The notes under the pieces: model-generated
Databases searched by the model: none
Seen by the model: the letters and a program-made list of their open reading frames with translations, nothing else
What the model was told of the DNA's origin: nothing
Part shown: positions 36,610 through 48,534 of the stretch, piece after piece
How the letters are laid out: the number at the start of each line of letters is the position of its first letter
Position numbering within the stretch: position 1 is the stretch's first letter
Translations under genes and position numbers: made by a program
DNA from: Owenia fusiformis
Lineage: Eukaryota > Annelida > Polychaeta > Sabellida > Oweniidae
Assembly (NCBI GenBank): GCA_903813345.2
Contig: CAIIXF020000005.1
Location: 23,005,375 to 23,069,374, forward strand
Direction: 5' to 3'
DNA: 64,000 nucleotides

Positions 36610-37473
36610 AGGGTGACAAAAAGTGCCACCCACATAAAGTTGCGTGACTTTTTTGTCTGCATGATTTCTGACTTGTTCTTTAAAAGTGAAGTACATTTAG
36701 TTAAGCTAGTCGTCTGAAACTTCTTATGGGGGTGATCCATGGAGTACTTCACTTGGACTCACAGCCACACAAGCTTATATTCTCACGAAGAAAGTATAAA
36801 AGGAGTATACACCAGATAGAACTACATTTATGAGGTGGCAGAGGAGATTTAAAAATGATGACTGGACCCTGGATGACAACTCCAAACATGGGAGGCAAAA
36901 GCTCCACAAGTCACAGCGGAAGCAATTGCTAAGAGTATTTAAACCCACAGGCATTAAAAGTACATAACATGCAAAGGGCAATATTTTGAGAAAATGTGAA
37001 ATTGGACACTGAGCAATATATATCCATTAAATCTAGCATGTGCTCATAGTAATCTAGTATGTTAAAATGTATTTTTGAGCATACTTATTACAGTTACACA
37101 AAATGGTATTTGTTAATTAATCATTTCATATTTTCATTTTTTTATTCCTTTTGATGTGACTGTATAACCTGCCCCACCCTACCCAAACTCGCCAACTTGA
37201 TTTTATTATAACATCAATATAGCTTTATCAGTCAACATGAAAATCTGTAGACTAATCAAGATGTCTCTAAGGAACATTTACTGAAAATTTCATAGAAAAA
37301 TATCATTTATTGATAAAGTTAGAGCATATAGTGCATTACTTCTGGGACAACCCTCGTATATATTTAATGTGCAAAAGAACAAGTCACAGGAATCGCATAC
37401 GTTTTATGTAAGTCTCAGATACGGATAAGAAAGTTATTCAAAATTATGTGGGTGGCACTTTTTGTGTCACCTG
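36610..37473 (+). mobile_element. Second mariner-like element, 864 bp
   Basis: Flanked by TA (36608-36609, 37474-37475). The ends share an inverted AAAAAGTGCCACCCACATAA block close to the tips. It lies directly after a copy of the terminal-hairpin family. A transposase N-terminal remnant lies inside on the plus strand. Confidence 0.75.
36739..36970 (+). pseudogene. Mariner transposase N-terminal remnant
   Basis: Plus-strand frames read GLTATQAYILTKKV, then after stops RWQRRFKNDDWTLDDNSKHG with RQK. This fits the mariner DNA-binding region (TAxEAHxxI...W..RF+.GD.SLEDEPRSGRP). Frameshifts and stops show it is dead. Confidence 0.6.
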
Positions 37474-37815
37474 TACTTACTTAATTGTAGTTGAGGAAAA
37501 TAACAACATTCATTCTAAGATTCTAAAGATGTATATGTTTAGCAAAAACAAATATATCAGGGCATTATGCAGCTGAGAATTCCTGTCCGTGGTGTTTGAG
37601 GGGTAAACTACAAGAAAGACGGTCGCTTGCAATTAGTTTTGAATTGAACGTATTTTTTATAGAAGGTCAACAACAACCTGTGACATGCTGTCAAGAAAAC
37701 AGGATGTTATCAATAGACGAGGCTTCTTTGTTTTATGAACGATGATATTTATAGATGATATTTTCTCACAAGTGTATCATTGTTGTTTGATGAACGAGTC
37801 ATTAATTCTCGATGT

Positions 37816-37832
37816 TTTTCTATGATTTCAGA
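37816..37832 (+). promoter_or_regulatory. Probable 3' splice acceptor of the GPCR 5'UTR
   Basis: A pyrimidine-rich stretch ending in TTTCAG (AG at 37830-37831) lies 46 bp before the receptor start codon. In-frame stops follow, so the exon starting at 37832 would be 5'UTR plus the whole coding sequence. The upstream non-coding exon was not located. Confidence 0.5.
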
Positions 37833-37877
37833 TTGATGATGGTTCGGATTCATTAAAGATGTAACTCATAGAATAAT

Positions 37878-39320
37878 ATGATACCCCACCAATTAGAAAC
37901 TTCTGAAAAGTCTGCCGGCATTATGTCTTTCCTGTCCTCTCGAACAACCGTTCAGGCGCCGATCTCGGATGTATACGGAACTGACACCACGTTGAATACG
38001 TCCGGAACAGCATTTGGCGCTACTTCAATTGGCGTCATTAATAGCTCTTATCCTAGTGGAGGACTCAGTGCTGATGACATTCATAATTATCTTCATGCTG
38101 ATGAACTAACGAAGGTCAACCTATATGACGACGTCACTCAGTCCATTCTAATCGCAGCATTTACGACATTGATCCTTTTTGGAGCTGCTGGTAATGGACT
38201 TGTAACGTTGGTTGTGATACGGAATCCTCACATGCGAACGCCACGAAACATTTTCATTATTAATTTAGCAATCTCTGATTTAACGCTGTGCTTGTTGACT
38301 CAGCCTCTAAACATGTTTAAAATGCTACGGAAGGATTGGCCACTTGGTGATTTCATGTGTAAGATGGTACCAATGTTCCAAGGCACTAACGTATTTGTGT
38401 CTACCATCAGTATAACAGCCATCGCACTGGACCGTTTCCAAGTGATAGTCTATCCAACCAAAGAGAGCATGAAGAAAGTTGGGGCTGTAGTGGCCCTGAT
38501 CAGCATATGGATCATAAGTCTAATGATGTCGAGCCCTCTACTTATTTTCAATTATACACAACCGTTCCCCTTGAAGGAGTTCTACGCGTTTACCATTTGT
38601 TTTGAGAACCATGACTATAAAGAGGCCAGAAGTGCTTACTCCATTGCATCAATGATCTTTCAATACGTTCTCCCAATCGTTATTGTCAGCGTGGCTCATG
38701 CACGCATCTGCAACAAACTCCGATATCGTATTATCAATCAGCGAACAAATACAACTTCTGCCCCAATTTCCGTTTATCAGAAACGCAAAGGAGCACAGGA
38801 TAGGCGGAGAAAACGTCGGACAAATATTCTGTTAGTTATGATTGGTGTCATATTTGCATTCTCATGGATGCCGTTGAATACCCTTAACATTATCGTTGAT
38901 AATGACAATACGGGTGATATCATCGGTTCTTTTGGTAACCCTAAACTGTTCTTCGCAATTAGCCACCTATTGGTTTTATTTAGCGCATGTACAAACCCAG
39001 TTCTTTATGGATGGTTGAATGATAACTTCAAGCAGGAGTTTCTTAAAGTTCTATGCTTGCCCTGCTGCCAACGTATTGCTCAGTCCAACCATCCCCAGGC
39101 TAGGAATGGCCGGAGACGATCTAGTGCGTATCTGGCCACGGGTGCGGTCCCAACAATCACATTCACCAAGGCCACCACTACAAACAATGGTAACGGGACA
39201 ACGACAGTAGTATCAAGTAAATGTTCCGGTTCCTCAGATGAAAGATTAATTGAGGAAGGAAGTCCAATAATGTTGGATTCAAATTCAAATCGAAAGAGGG
39301 ACGGACTTGATATGCTGTAA
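37878..39320 (+). CDS. Rhodopsin-family GPCR, neuropeptide F/Y receptor-like
   Basis: A 480-aa seven-transmembrane receptor encoded in one uninterrupted exon. Seen: N-glycosylation sites N40 and N55; TM1 about 89-113 with GN at 105-106; TM2 with NLAISD (D134); C161 at the start of TM3 and C241 in loop 2, the usual disulfide pair; ALDRF at 183-187, so DRF replaces DRY; W211 and P220 in TM4; P266 in TM5; FSWMP in TM6 (W330, P332); NPVLY at 373-377 followed by GWLNDNF; C393, C396 and C397 as possible palmitoylation sites; a Ser/Thr/Asn-rich tail. GWLNDNF after NPxxY is typical of invertebrate NPF/NPY-like and related peptide receptors, which act at the plasma membrane through G proteins; the ligand is inferred. 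The start is the first ATG after an in-frame TAG at 37869; a second ATG follows at codon 16. A splice acceptor at 37830-37831 suggests a spliced 5'UTR. Confidence 0.93.
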   Translation: MIPHQLETSEKSAGIMSFLSSRTTVQAPISDVYGTDTTLNTSGTAFGATSIGVINSSYPSGGLSADDIHNYLHADELTKVNLYDDVTQSILIAAFTTLILFGAAGNGLVTLVVIRNPHMRTPRNIFIINLAISDLTLCLLTQPLNMFKMLRKDWPLGDFMCKMVPMFQGTNVFVSTISITAIALDRFQVIVYPTKESMKKVGAVVALISIWIISLMMSSPLLIFNYTQPFPLKEFYAFTICFENHDYKEARSAYSIASMIFQYVLPIVIVSVAHARICNKLRYRIINQRTNTTSAPISVYQKRKGAQDRRRKRRTNILLVMIGVIFAFSWMPLNTLNIIVDNDNTGDIIGSFGNPKLFFAISHLLVLFSACTNPVLYGWLNDNFKQEFLKVLCLPCCQRIAQSNHPQARNGRRRSSAYLATGAVPTITFTKATTTNNGNGTTTVVSSKCSGSSDERLIEEGSPIMLDSNSNRKRDGLDML

Positions 39321-39478
39321 GAGGTGTAGTTAGACGATATACGAGGTTATGATATTCAAGGTTAACATATGGTCGGCTAGGTACATGTCATAAGGACGTT
39401 ATTAGAACAGTCTTCTTAACCTTCATGGCGTCAATCTAACATAACATGTCCTAATATTGTACTAAATCTAATATTTAT

Positions 39479-39608
39479 AGGATATCCTCTGATTTTGAGG
39501 AATATCATTTTTATCTACGAGGTGATATTGATATCTGCACGAGAGAGCAAAGCGAACAATATCACCGAGTAGATTAAAATGATATTCTGAAAAAATCAAA
39601 GGATGTTC
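39479..39608. repeat. Imperfect foldback downstream of the GPCR
   Basis: GGATATCCTCTGATTTTGAG at the left pairs with the reverse of AAAATCAAAGGATGTTC at the right; inside, GGTGATATTG pairs with CAATATCACC. It shares the core GATATTGATATCTGCACGAG with the 53.9 kb foldback. Confidence 0.65.
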
Positions 39609-39667
39609 TTAATATCTTAATATCATACACTTACAAGTAGTGTACTAAATGTAGAATATCATTGAAA

Positions 39668-39673
39668 AATAAA
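39668..39673 (+). terminator. Candidate polyadenylation signal of the GPCR gene
   Basis: An AATAAA hexamer about 350 bp after the receptor stop codon. It lies beyond a foldback element, so the 3'UTR may contain that element. Many AATAAA strings occur by chance in DNA this AT-rich. Confidence 0.25.
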
Positions 39674-39705
39674 TTTCATGCCAAATAGAGTCACTTTGGC
39701 AGGAA

Positions 39706-39822
39706 ATCAACAAACGGAGTATATCGTCACAATATCCTCCGCATATTGGGGTTTCCGGAGTATATCGTCACGACTCCGCATGGTTTTCCGGAGTATATCG
39801 TGGCGATATCCTCCAGTCATTC
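39706..39822. repeat. Three tandem ~45-50-bp units
   Basis: CGGAGTATATCGTCACAATA, CGGAGTATATCGTCACGACT and CGGAGTATATCGTGGCGATA start successive units; units 1 and 3 end in ATATCCTCC. Confidence 0.75.
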
Positions 39823-40673
39823 ATTTTGCCAATAGATATCAAGTTTATTTTTAAATGTTATTTTACATTTAGCACACTAAGTGTAGGATAAAAGTGTATC
39901 ATCTAAAAAAGTTAAAATGCAATGAAACACTGCTATATGGATACCCTTTGCATTCGTTTGACTTCACTTCTTAAGAGAGCTTCGTAGTTTAACTAGCCTC
40001 TGTGAGCAGGGTACTATATGGATGACAACAATTAAGCTATTAAAACTGAGCTACATACAACGCATATCCGACATCAAAGAATTTCAGATCTGTTTCACAT
40101 ATGGTACTACTTGAGAAATATATCATTGAAGATGAGAAGATCGCAGTACGTGATTCGAAACATAAATCCACGGTAAGCGAGAAGCAGAATCAAGGGGCGG
40201 CAGGAAATACATCTCCGGATTGCCAATGATGCAATAGTTGATTCGCAAACAGACCTCATATATCAGGATTGCTCTGACATTTACGGATGTAGCACTCTGA
40301 AGATGATTAGCGATTGATTTATCCAAGTGACTGAAGAATCCACCCTAAGTAAACTGCAATTGTGGCATGTTTTAAAATGGGAAGTGGAGTGAAAGGGAGT
40401 GGACTGGGTAAGGAATAGAATAAACAGGCACGAAGCAGACCTTCTTGTTGCATAAGAATATAATAATACGAGCCATTCCAGTTATGAGAGAAATACGTTT
40501 ATAGAACAGGGGCATCTTCAAATATGAGTACATGTAGTTTGTTTATGTATAATTGAAATATCAGTATTGTCACGAATACTACACCATGGTAAGTATGTAG
40601 AAAACAGGACGATATTATAGAAATTAGATGTAGGTTCTTTTGATAGGGATAATTGTTCTACGGGAAAAATATA
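39823..40673. other. Intergenic, nothing recognised
   Basis: No gene or repeat between the GATATC-type units and the 40.7 kb mariner copy. Confidence 0.4.
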
Positions 40674-41283
40674 TGAGGGTGATCCAAAAGTCTTGGACGC
40701 CCTGCTCTAAACTTTGCTATTTTGTAATACAATCACATGAAATTTTCAGATAATAAAGATCAACATCTTAACAACTTTGTGTGTAAGTTTCAACAGAAAA
40801 TAATATATTTTAGCGACTTTTCTAAATATTTTTTAATATCGTGTCCCTGCCATCCGGAACGGTATTTAAATATAGCAATTGTTAAGATGGCAAATACTTT
40901 AGGTGCAGGTGCACAATCTAACACCAGTCATGATATGAGAGAATTTTCGATGAGTGTCATCTGTCATCATCATCTTCACATATTAAGACCTACTTTTCAA
41001 CATATTTTCCACGAATTTGAACACATTTTTCGTACCGCTTTACCCATGAATGACATTTATGAAACCACCATTGCTTATGTGATAATGCTCCTGGAGTGCC
41101 ACTATATTAAAAAGCTACCATTAAAAACTATCTAGAAAACTACATAAAATATATCATTTCACCATGAAATTAATACACAAAGTAGTTAGGTTGTTGGTCT
41201 TTATTATTGGAAAGTTTAAAGTAATCTTATCAAAAACTAACAAAATTAGAGCAGGGCGTCCAAGACTTTTGGATCACCCCTCG
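40674..41283 (-). mobile_element. Deleted mariner-like copy, 610 bp, same family as 9.4 kb
   Basis: Flanked by TA (40672-40673 and 41284-41285), with the same GATCCAAAAGTCTTGGACG ends. It keeps the transposase C-terminal block (VKRYEKCVQIRGKYVEK on the minus strand, about 40993-41050) but lacks the central region found in the 1091-bp copy. Inserted downstream of the GPCR gene. Confidence 0.8.
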
Positions 41284-41285
41284 TA

Positions 41286-42090
41286 CATGTGGAAGGTTTA
41301 TCATCAAGTTTATTGTCAGTGATCGTATCATCGTACTCTATTACGAAACACCATAAAACGCGCACGGGACTTTTAAAAAGAACAATGATTATATATTTTA
41401 TCATGATGTTATTTCTTTAATCACCTTTTCCTTTTAGGAACATTGTCTTGTTTAATGTTTATTAGAGTTATAAATATGTATATTGACAATATATCATACA
41501 TTTACGATGTTTTGGATATCCAGTCGTGTTTAATATTACCTTCGAGAGATTAAATGCATTTGTTTTATGTGAACATTTAAATAAAGATGTAGTAAAACGA
41601 GTTCCATAAAAATGGACTCATAAAAATTCATGAAATCTCATCACATTAACATTCCCCAGGCGACATCTTTGGAATAATGTATTAAAATATGAGAATATAA
41701 AGGCGGATTTGAAAGCAATCGTGATAACAAGCACTAGAAAAGATGTCAGATACATTTTCAAAGTTATTTTTCTGAAAAACAATTCAACTAGTAATAATTC
41801 ATGTAATGTTTCTTTGATGACTCATTGCAATGCAGGTTTTAAGCCTTGGATGTTTTATATCCTATAGGCGTCCACTAAAAAACACTTCTAAATTCAGTTT
41901 TATGGAAACTTTCTCTGCTCATTCTATTTGATGATATCTTGCATCTTTTTCGAAATGTTGACCGCTGTCACAATGACTATAAGATGACTATAAACGATCG
42001 TAATTTCTCAACTGAAATAGAAATGTGACCAGATGTTTGTCTCTATGTATTTATTACAAAATCACACAAAAAACATGAGTGGATGACACC
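41286..42090. other. Intergenic, nothing recognised
   Basis: AT-rich; only the 3' flank of paralog A. Confidence 0.4.
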
Positions 42091-42096
42091 TTTATT
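42091..42096 (-). terminator. Candidate polyadenylation signal of paralog A
   Basis: AATAAA on the minus strand, about 185 nt after the stop codon. A second hexamer lies near 42049. Position is plausible, but there is no transcript evidence. Confidence 0.35.
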
Positions 42097-42277
42097 AAGT
42101 GCATATCCCAATAAGAAAAATATAATAATTTTGTATCTGCCGTGCAATTTGTGCAAACGATTCATGTCATCCAGATATTTAAGAAAATATTTTGTCTCCG
42201 TATTATGTCTAACCTTGTACTGTATTGGATGAATCGCGAGTGAATGATCCCATAGCGGGAATACCCTGTTTTTGTTC

Positions 42278-44510
42278 CTAGAACCCACCACCTCCACCAC
42301 CCCCACCGTCATTACTGGTATACCCCTCATCTCCGAGACAGTCACACTCTATTGGTTCACAACATTCCTCACAGCCCAGCGCCTCGCAAACGGACTGACA
42401 AATTGATATAATGATAGCATTGATGCAGGCCTGGATTGCTCCGAGGATGCACCCAATGCAGACTCCTATACAAGTCCCAGTGACACACTCCCAGTTGAAC
42501 TTCATTCCAACGCAACAGAGGATGACACTGACTATCATAGCAACCCCGCCAATGACCCCAAATACGATCCCGATGATGGCTCCAATAGAAAGGCCACCTC
42601 CACAACGACCACCCAAAAGTACATTTCTGGAAGAAAAAGTAAAACGTGGTTACAAATGAAAGGATCGTTACATATACTTATACTGAACTAAATATTACTT
42701 CTTATATCAAGGAATGATATTCCAACATTAAGATTACCTGTAATGTTCCAGCATTTCTTTGATGCCCTTGTAATACTGCTTGTCACTGAACAAACCACGA
42801 ACTCTGTCATAGATAAGCCTCACACAGCCATTTGGGAGACGTCTTCTGGCCGTGGCTCCAACTGATGTCCACACCTATAAAACATGCTACTGATATATGA
42901 CATACTAACTTTATGCATTAGTAAGTCAGTATCAAGAAACTTGAGCGTTTTAATTTTGAAAAATATGTGCATAGGACTAAATAGCAATAAGTATGTTTGT
43001 ATATACATCTTTCCACCGAATATGAAGAAAATCAATCCACTAGTACTTTCGAGTGGTGTTCCGAATGGACAGATGAACCGACTAACTGACAAACGAAAGG
43101 CTTTACCGATCTCTACCGAACTTCGTTGTGCTCGACACTTTTGGAACTTCTATATGTCAATGAAATGTGTGGTTACCCTCTTTTCATGAATTTCAAATTT
43201 TCAAACTCAAGTTATACAGGAGTACACATGTTGCTATTAATTAAAGGAAATGCTTAATCAAAGCAAAATTTTAAAGTGAAAAGTATAAAAATTGGTCATG
43301 GTCTTAATTATCAGGGTCCTAGTTGACCAATTACTTCTACACCACTGGAGAAATTGATTCAGTTGTCTCATTTTTGTCAAATAGATACTTTTAAAAAGAT
43401 AGATAAATTGTATTCACAATTAATGATACACACTGGTCTAGAATTATCCGTGTCTACACATACATACATAGCATAAAAACATAGAGGAGGTCATAAATTT
43501 AGATGACCCCTATTCCTATTGTTCAATGGAATCATTCAGACTAATCCAAATTGCAAGTTTGACAAGGATAGGCTGTCAGGGCAATGGGGTGAACCGAACT
43601 AACAAACAAGGACATAAAATGCAATTTTCCGTATTAGGGGATTACTCACCCTTCTATCCTGCCTGGAAACTACAATAACAATGCCGTCTTGGCAGTAGCC
43701 GAAACGCCATCGATTTTGGCGTAAGTCCAGTGCAAAATTTTCAATAGCAATCTGTATGTTACTTTCCGTAGGCGTCTCTCTGAAATTGATGAAGTTAGTT
43801 AAAATGGCAATCTTGAATTTGCACAAAAGTACGTTTCACGATGCCCAAACGACTAGAAAATAAAATGGATCCTACCCCTGTAAGTTTAGCTTGTTAACAA
43901 GGGCAACTGCAACGGCATAACGTCCTCTGCCAGGTGGACACGAACCGCAAACACACCCAGCTCTGGATCGAATATCGTTGATTATCGTGTCAAGCTTATC
44001 AGCTAGAACATTAACATTTACAATACAAATATCAAATTAGGTGAAACATATTCGATTTAGTTCGTATAGAATACACATTAGGGCGAGTGTAGCACGGATC
44101 AGTTCTGGGAAGACGCTTTATGGGAATACTTATTCACGAATCCAATGGGTCCATTGTCTCAACACCCTTACTTTGTTATTTCTAAATGATGCATTTGTAC
44201 GCCAAGGGCATTATTTTACTTTCATCAAGTGTATGTTTATATAATGTTTCATATTGGACAAACCTTGTTCATAGGACACCACACCATTTGGGTCACATAC
44301 CCAGGATTTCTTTCCTCGTCTGCCACATCTATGGACGTCTAAATCGGACTGAGGATTGGGGAATTCAGCCGCTGTCCATTCTTGCTGAACCGTGGTGACG
44401 CTTACACTTGGAGTGGTCGCATCAGTATTTCCCAAATTGTAGATCAATGGGACAGGGTTGGGTGACACGACATGTATCCATAAAACTACCAATGCAATGG
44501 ACGATATCAT
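42278..44510 (-). CDS. TPM/MOLO1-domain membrane protein, paralog A (five exons)
   Basis: Rebuilt from exons 44510-44264, 44002-43876, 43779-43650, 42874-42738 and 42626-42278, all with GT-AG borders and phases 1,2,0,2, giving 990 nt (329 aa). Residues 1-17 look like a signal peptide. The extracellular domain carries WVCDPNG (70-76), C99/C101/C104 before GRGRYAVAVALVNKL, GYCQDGIVIVVS (152-163), and VWTSVGA plus RRRLPNGC further on: the TPM fold as found in MOLO1 proteins. A membrane segment follows at about 225-252, then 14 cysteines between 251 and 310 within a partly hydrophobic stretch, and a final DGGGGGGGGF. C. elegans MOLO-1 is an auxiliary subunit of levamisole-sensitive acetylcholine receptors; a similar role here is inference. 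The paralog is about 10 kb upstream on the same strand. Confidence 0.9.
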
Positions 44511-44956
44511 GCTGTGATCTGGTTACGTGTTGGGAACTTCGAAAAATCCTGAAGCTAAAATTCTAAAATCTTAAGCATACATATGCATTAAATGATGTGG
44601 TTGACTTTCATATTAGATATTAAAAATTACATGCAAATTACAAGTGCATTTAAGATTACTTTCAGAAATACCTATCTGCCCTGAGTTGCAACCTTATTGC
44701 AATCCTGAAATGATAGTCAGGAGATAAACTGGGCGCATACGATTCAATGTTTATCCACATTACAATCCCCTAAAATGAAACAACGCTGTTTGATGAACTC
44801 AATGTCACGTATGGTTACACGAAAGCCTAAAGCCCTGCACACACTTTGTAAAGCGTTCAAACCTTTCCAATACTTGAACTATTTCCTCTATAATGATAAA
44901 ATCACTATAGTGAATTTTTCAGATGAGCCTTAATTAAACTGTCTCATCCTGTTCAT

Positions 44957-45556
44957 CCTCCAATTGTTTTGATGAGTTTAAATGATAAAACATATATTCT
45001 TACATACGTTTTCTCTTGTTGAGGATCTGTCAACATTACCGTTTACTTATTATTGAGGGGTTTAACAGGGGTCCACAAAAAATAAAAAATACAAGATTTT
45101 GATAATTTTGTTTACAACGGATTATCTACTTATGAATCGGTTTTCGGAATGGTTATTAGCATGATATATTGATTTTATCTGTTTAATTGAAAATAAGATC
45201 GTCTGTATGACTATATTTTGCATTCATAATTATTACAAATAATTGTTCAATTTAGTTCTCTTTTCTTTAGCATCACTTCGTTTTTCGTCGATCCCCCAAT
45301 TGTTTTGATATGTTTAAATGATAAAACATATTCCTACATACGTCTCCACTTGTCGAGCACCTATCAACATAAGCGTTTACTTATTAATGTAGAGTCTTGC
45401 AGGGGTCCACAAAAATGTGAAAATATTATATCTTGATATTATTTGAAGTTTACAACTGATAGTCTACTAATGAATTGGTTGTTTGAAGGGTAATTAGTAT
45501 GATATATATCTTATTTGTTAAATTCGAAATGAGACCATCTCTTCGTCTGTATTTTT
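44957..45556. repeat. Direct duplication of ~265 bp (period ~336 bp) upstream of paralog A
   Basis: The segment starting at 44957 (CCAATTGTTTTGATG and following) recurs from 45293 in the same order, including the shared blocks AAATGATAAAACATAT, CGTTTACTTATTA and AGGGGTCCACAAAAA. I estimate the copies at about three-quarters identical, so this is not recent. The block begins about 450 bp upstream of the paralog A start codon, where its promoter could lie. Confidence 0.75.
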
Positions 45557-47513
45557 TGTTTAAATCTTTAAAAATAAATGACACAATCATTTCACCTTCA
45601 TTGTACATTTATGTTGTTCATCAGGATTCGACAAAGGGTTGCACTTATTGTCACGTCTATTTTGATTCATGCTCTTGTTATATTTTGATTCATGATCTTA
45701 TTGGCAATAAAATTTGAATGAATGAGTGTACATAAATATATGTAGGCCCGTTGAAATGGGGCGACTGCACTCCATATGGCACCCCTCACTAAAACTGAAA
45801 AGGGATATTTTTATTAGTTTTTCTAATTGACTCAGACACTTTGGAAGTGCATGGAAATCACTGAATAACATTGTACCCTGTGCACCCTCCTACAAGAAAC
45901 CAGTTGAATTAGTTATATGTTACCTTTACCCCTTATTTTGAACTGAGAAGAGATCTCTGAATCTGAAGTATATTACCTCAAATTTTATCACAAACCGGTT
46001 GTATATAATCAGACTGTCACTACATAACTAATATTTTTCACAAAGTTTTATTGGATTGAAAACTTTTTAAAATGGTGTTTTCCTCTAAACGTGACTAACA
46101 ATTTAACTTCATGTCTCGTGTCTCCTTCTTGAGCACACAGTTTCTCATATCCTCGTATTACGTCAATTTATGGTAAAAAGTCACACTTTCTCCATTTGGC
46201 CAAAGTATACATACATCATACCTCTGACTGTTTGGTGTGATAACAACGAAAAATAAAAAAGATATTGTTGGTAAAGGACACCTACCTTCCAAGGTCAAGG
46301 TCAAAGTTTTCCTTAACATTGTTCTCTAATAATTTATCATATTTTTTATTATGTTTTTTTATAATTGATGATCTTGTTTATTAGACCCCTGCTGAAATCT
46401 CAAATCAATAAAAATTTGTTAAGTTGTATGATGCTTAACAAATTTAGATATAGTCAATGATGTAATTATAACTAATATCGACTAAATTAAACAGTGTTAA
46501 ATGAGTTATACCACCCACTGTGAGTTAGGGAGTCCATTTCGTCTTATTTTTAGTCGAAATCGTATAAAATGTTCTTGATGTTAAATAATTCATGATATTT
46601 TTACTTATTTATTATCTATTCAAAATAAATTTTTAAATATAAAAAAATCCTTTGAAAAATGATCCCTACCTAGTCAAAAATAAATGATAAACGATAATGT
46701 TGTGTGATGCTCAACAAGCAAAAATATATGTTCAGTAGCAAACGTACCCGCATCGACTGATTGGATCTGGATATTACTGTTGCTCCGGAAAGTGATGATT
46801 AAAAACCTGGGTTCTTTAGCCTATGCCAATAATGTTCTTGGATCCTGAATAAAATGAACCTCTTTGATCCCACGACGGTTCTGTTCTTGCACGATGTATC
46901 TTCCTTGAAATAACTCTTCCTGAGCATCGTTTCAGTAAGTACAATATATAATGTGACGCTTGTTCATTTGGACTTTAGATAGGCATGATTCATAGTAAGA
47001 GAATAAAAATATACATTATCAGAAACTTAATTTTGTTTTGTTAAAAATAAATTTCTATGTTTAATAATTAATAGCAGTACTGATATGAATTGCTTGTGTG
47101 TACTGTAGTATTATGAATAGTAGGCCTGCTAGTGACTAGCTAGTAGTAAGAGGGAGTACTTGTTGCAAAATGCTCGACCCTTGAACGTATGTGTTGTTTG
47201 AGACTTCTTTTTCAAATATTTACAACTACTAGCTATGTTTGCGAAAGCTATCAAAAAGGAGAAAGATCTAGGGTATACTTCAAATCAGTGCCGATTAATG
47301 GGCATCAGGACTCGCATAGATAGATGGCAGTAATAACTACTGCGTTTTTCTTCACATCTGGCCCATTGGTTTGTGAGTAAATATTACTGTTTTAAAACTT
47401 CAAATTCATTACATATTATCAATTATTCCATAGTTAGCATGATATTCATAGGATAACATGTGAAAATAAAAACGGTATTTTTGTAATCAGTGGTAAAATA
47501 TGATATTTTTGAC
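45557..47513. other. Intergenic, nothing recognised
   Basis: AT-rich sequence with poly-A and poly-T runs; no exon-like segment with matching borders found on either strand. Confidence 0.4.
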
Positions 47514-47909
47514 AAAGGACGATTCTCGGTTTGGAGAACATTCTCCTGGGCTAATATTTTTTTTCATGAAAAATATAGAAATATTACCCAAATTAAACTA
47601 TGAATATTCAAAAGAGGACATTTAAATCTACAAGATGTAAAAATATCAAATTGGTCTGGAGCAGGGATAACGCTCAATTAGACCGATTTTAATAAAATAC
47701 AAGTCTCTATTTAGGGAAAGAAGTTCATCAGTGTACTGCGCTAATATTTTTTTGAGAAAAATCTAGAAATATTACCCAAATTAAATTATGACTATTCAAA
47801 AGAAGACATTCAAATCCATATTATGTAAAAAAAATCAAATTTGTCCGAAGCAGGGATAATGCTCATTTAGATTAATGAACTTCGTTCTCCAAACCGAGAA
47901 TCGTCCTTT
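47514..47909. mobile_element. TIR element, 396 bp, perfect 26-bp TIRs, internal duplication
   Basis: AAAGGACGATTCTCGGTTTG begins a 26-bp end repeated as a perfect reverse complement at 47884-47909. Inside, a ~130-bp block (GCTAATATTTTTTT, AGAAATATTACCCAAATTAA, AGCAGGGATAA) occurs twice, near 47551 and 47740. No coding content. Confidence 0.75.
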
Positions 47910-48039
47910 TCACTTAACCATAGCATACGGTTTTTTAGCCATGACATACGACGTCGTATGCGATGCAGTCGCTCGGCAGGTCAGAGAAATGTCTTTACTT
48001 TTGTTTTTCTGCGCATGATTTTTGAGCTTCTACTTCCGG

Positions 48040-48410
48040 AAATGATCGATGATTTATTTGCTCTAAAATCACCCCTAAATAGTCACCAATGAATACAATT
48101 CCTATAAGATACGTCTTAAGAATGAATTGAAGCATATTTTAAGCCCAAATATTTGTAAATATATCGATCGTATCAAGTGTGGTTGGCGATCAAAAAAATA
48201 TTTCGAAAAATCGAGACTTGTTTTTTATGAAGTTCGTCGATGTTTTAAGTGGAACAGAAATTATTTTTTCACAGAAACATAGCAACAAGCCCAATGAATC
48301 AGAATAACTTGGAAAAACATCCTCATTTCAGATGGCCCGGCTATGATACGCTTTTTCCCTCGGATATTTTATCATTTTTCGAAAAATCCAATATGGCGGC
48401 CGACGAAGAA
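48040..48410. promoter_or_regulatory. Possible promoter-like patch (ETS-like and YY1-like sites)
   Basis: CTTCCGGAAATGA near 48032-48044 fits an ETS site and CCAATATGGCGGCC near 48389 fits a YY1 site; local CpG content is higher than the surroundings. No gene start could be attached: the short frame beginning MAADEESENN stops after 18 codons with no usable donor. Confidence 0.2.
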
Positions 48411-48534
48411 AGTGAGAACAACCCGATTAAGAATTTTTTTCCTGAATAACTTCTCCAATCTGCGTTTAATTTAATGATTAGAGGAACACTTTATACAGGA
48501 TAGGGTACGCATTGTTATTTTAACACTGAAGATA

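Noticed and set aside
43599-43826. 75-aa minus-strand frame treated as its own gene
   Set aside because: It is exon 3 of the MOLO1-like paralog A read through its introns.
48249-48449. Frame containing MAADEESENN after an ATGGCGGCC start
   Set aside because: Ends after 18 codons; no donor site before the stop, so no first exon could be supported.
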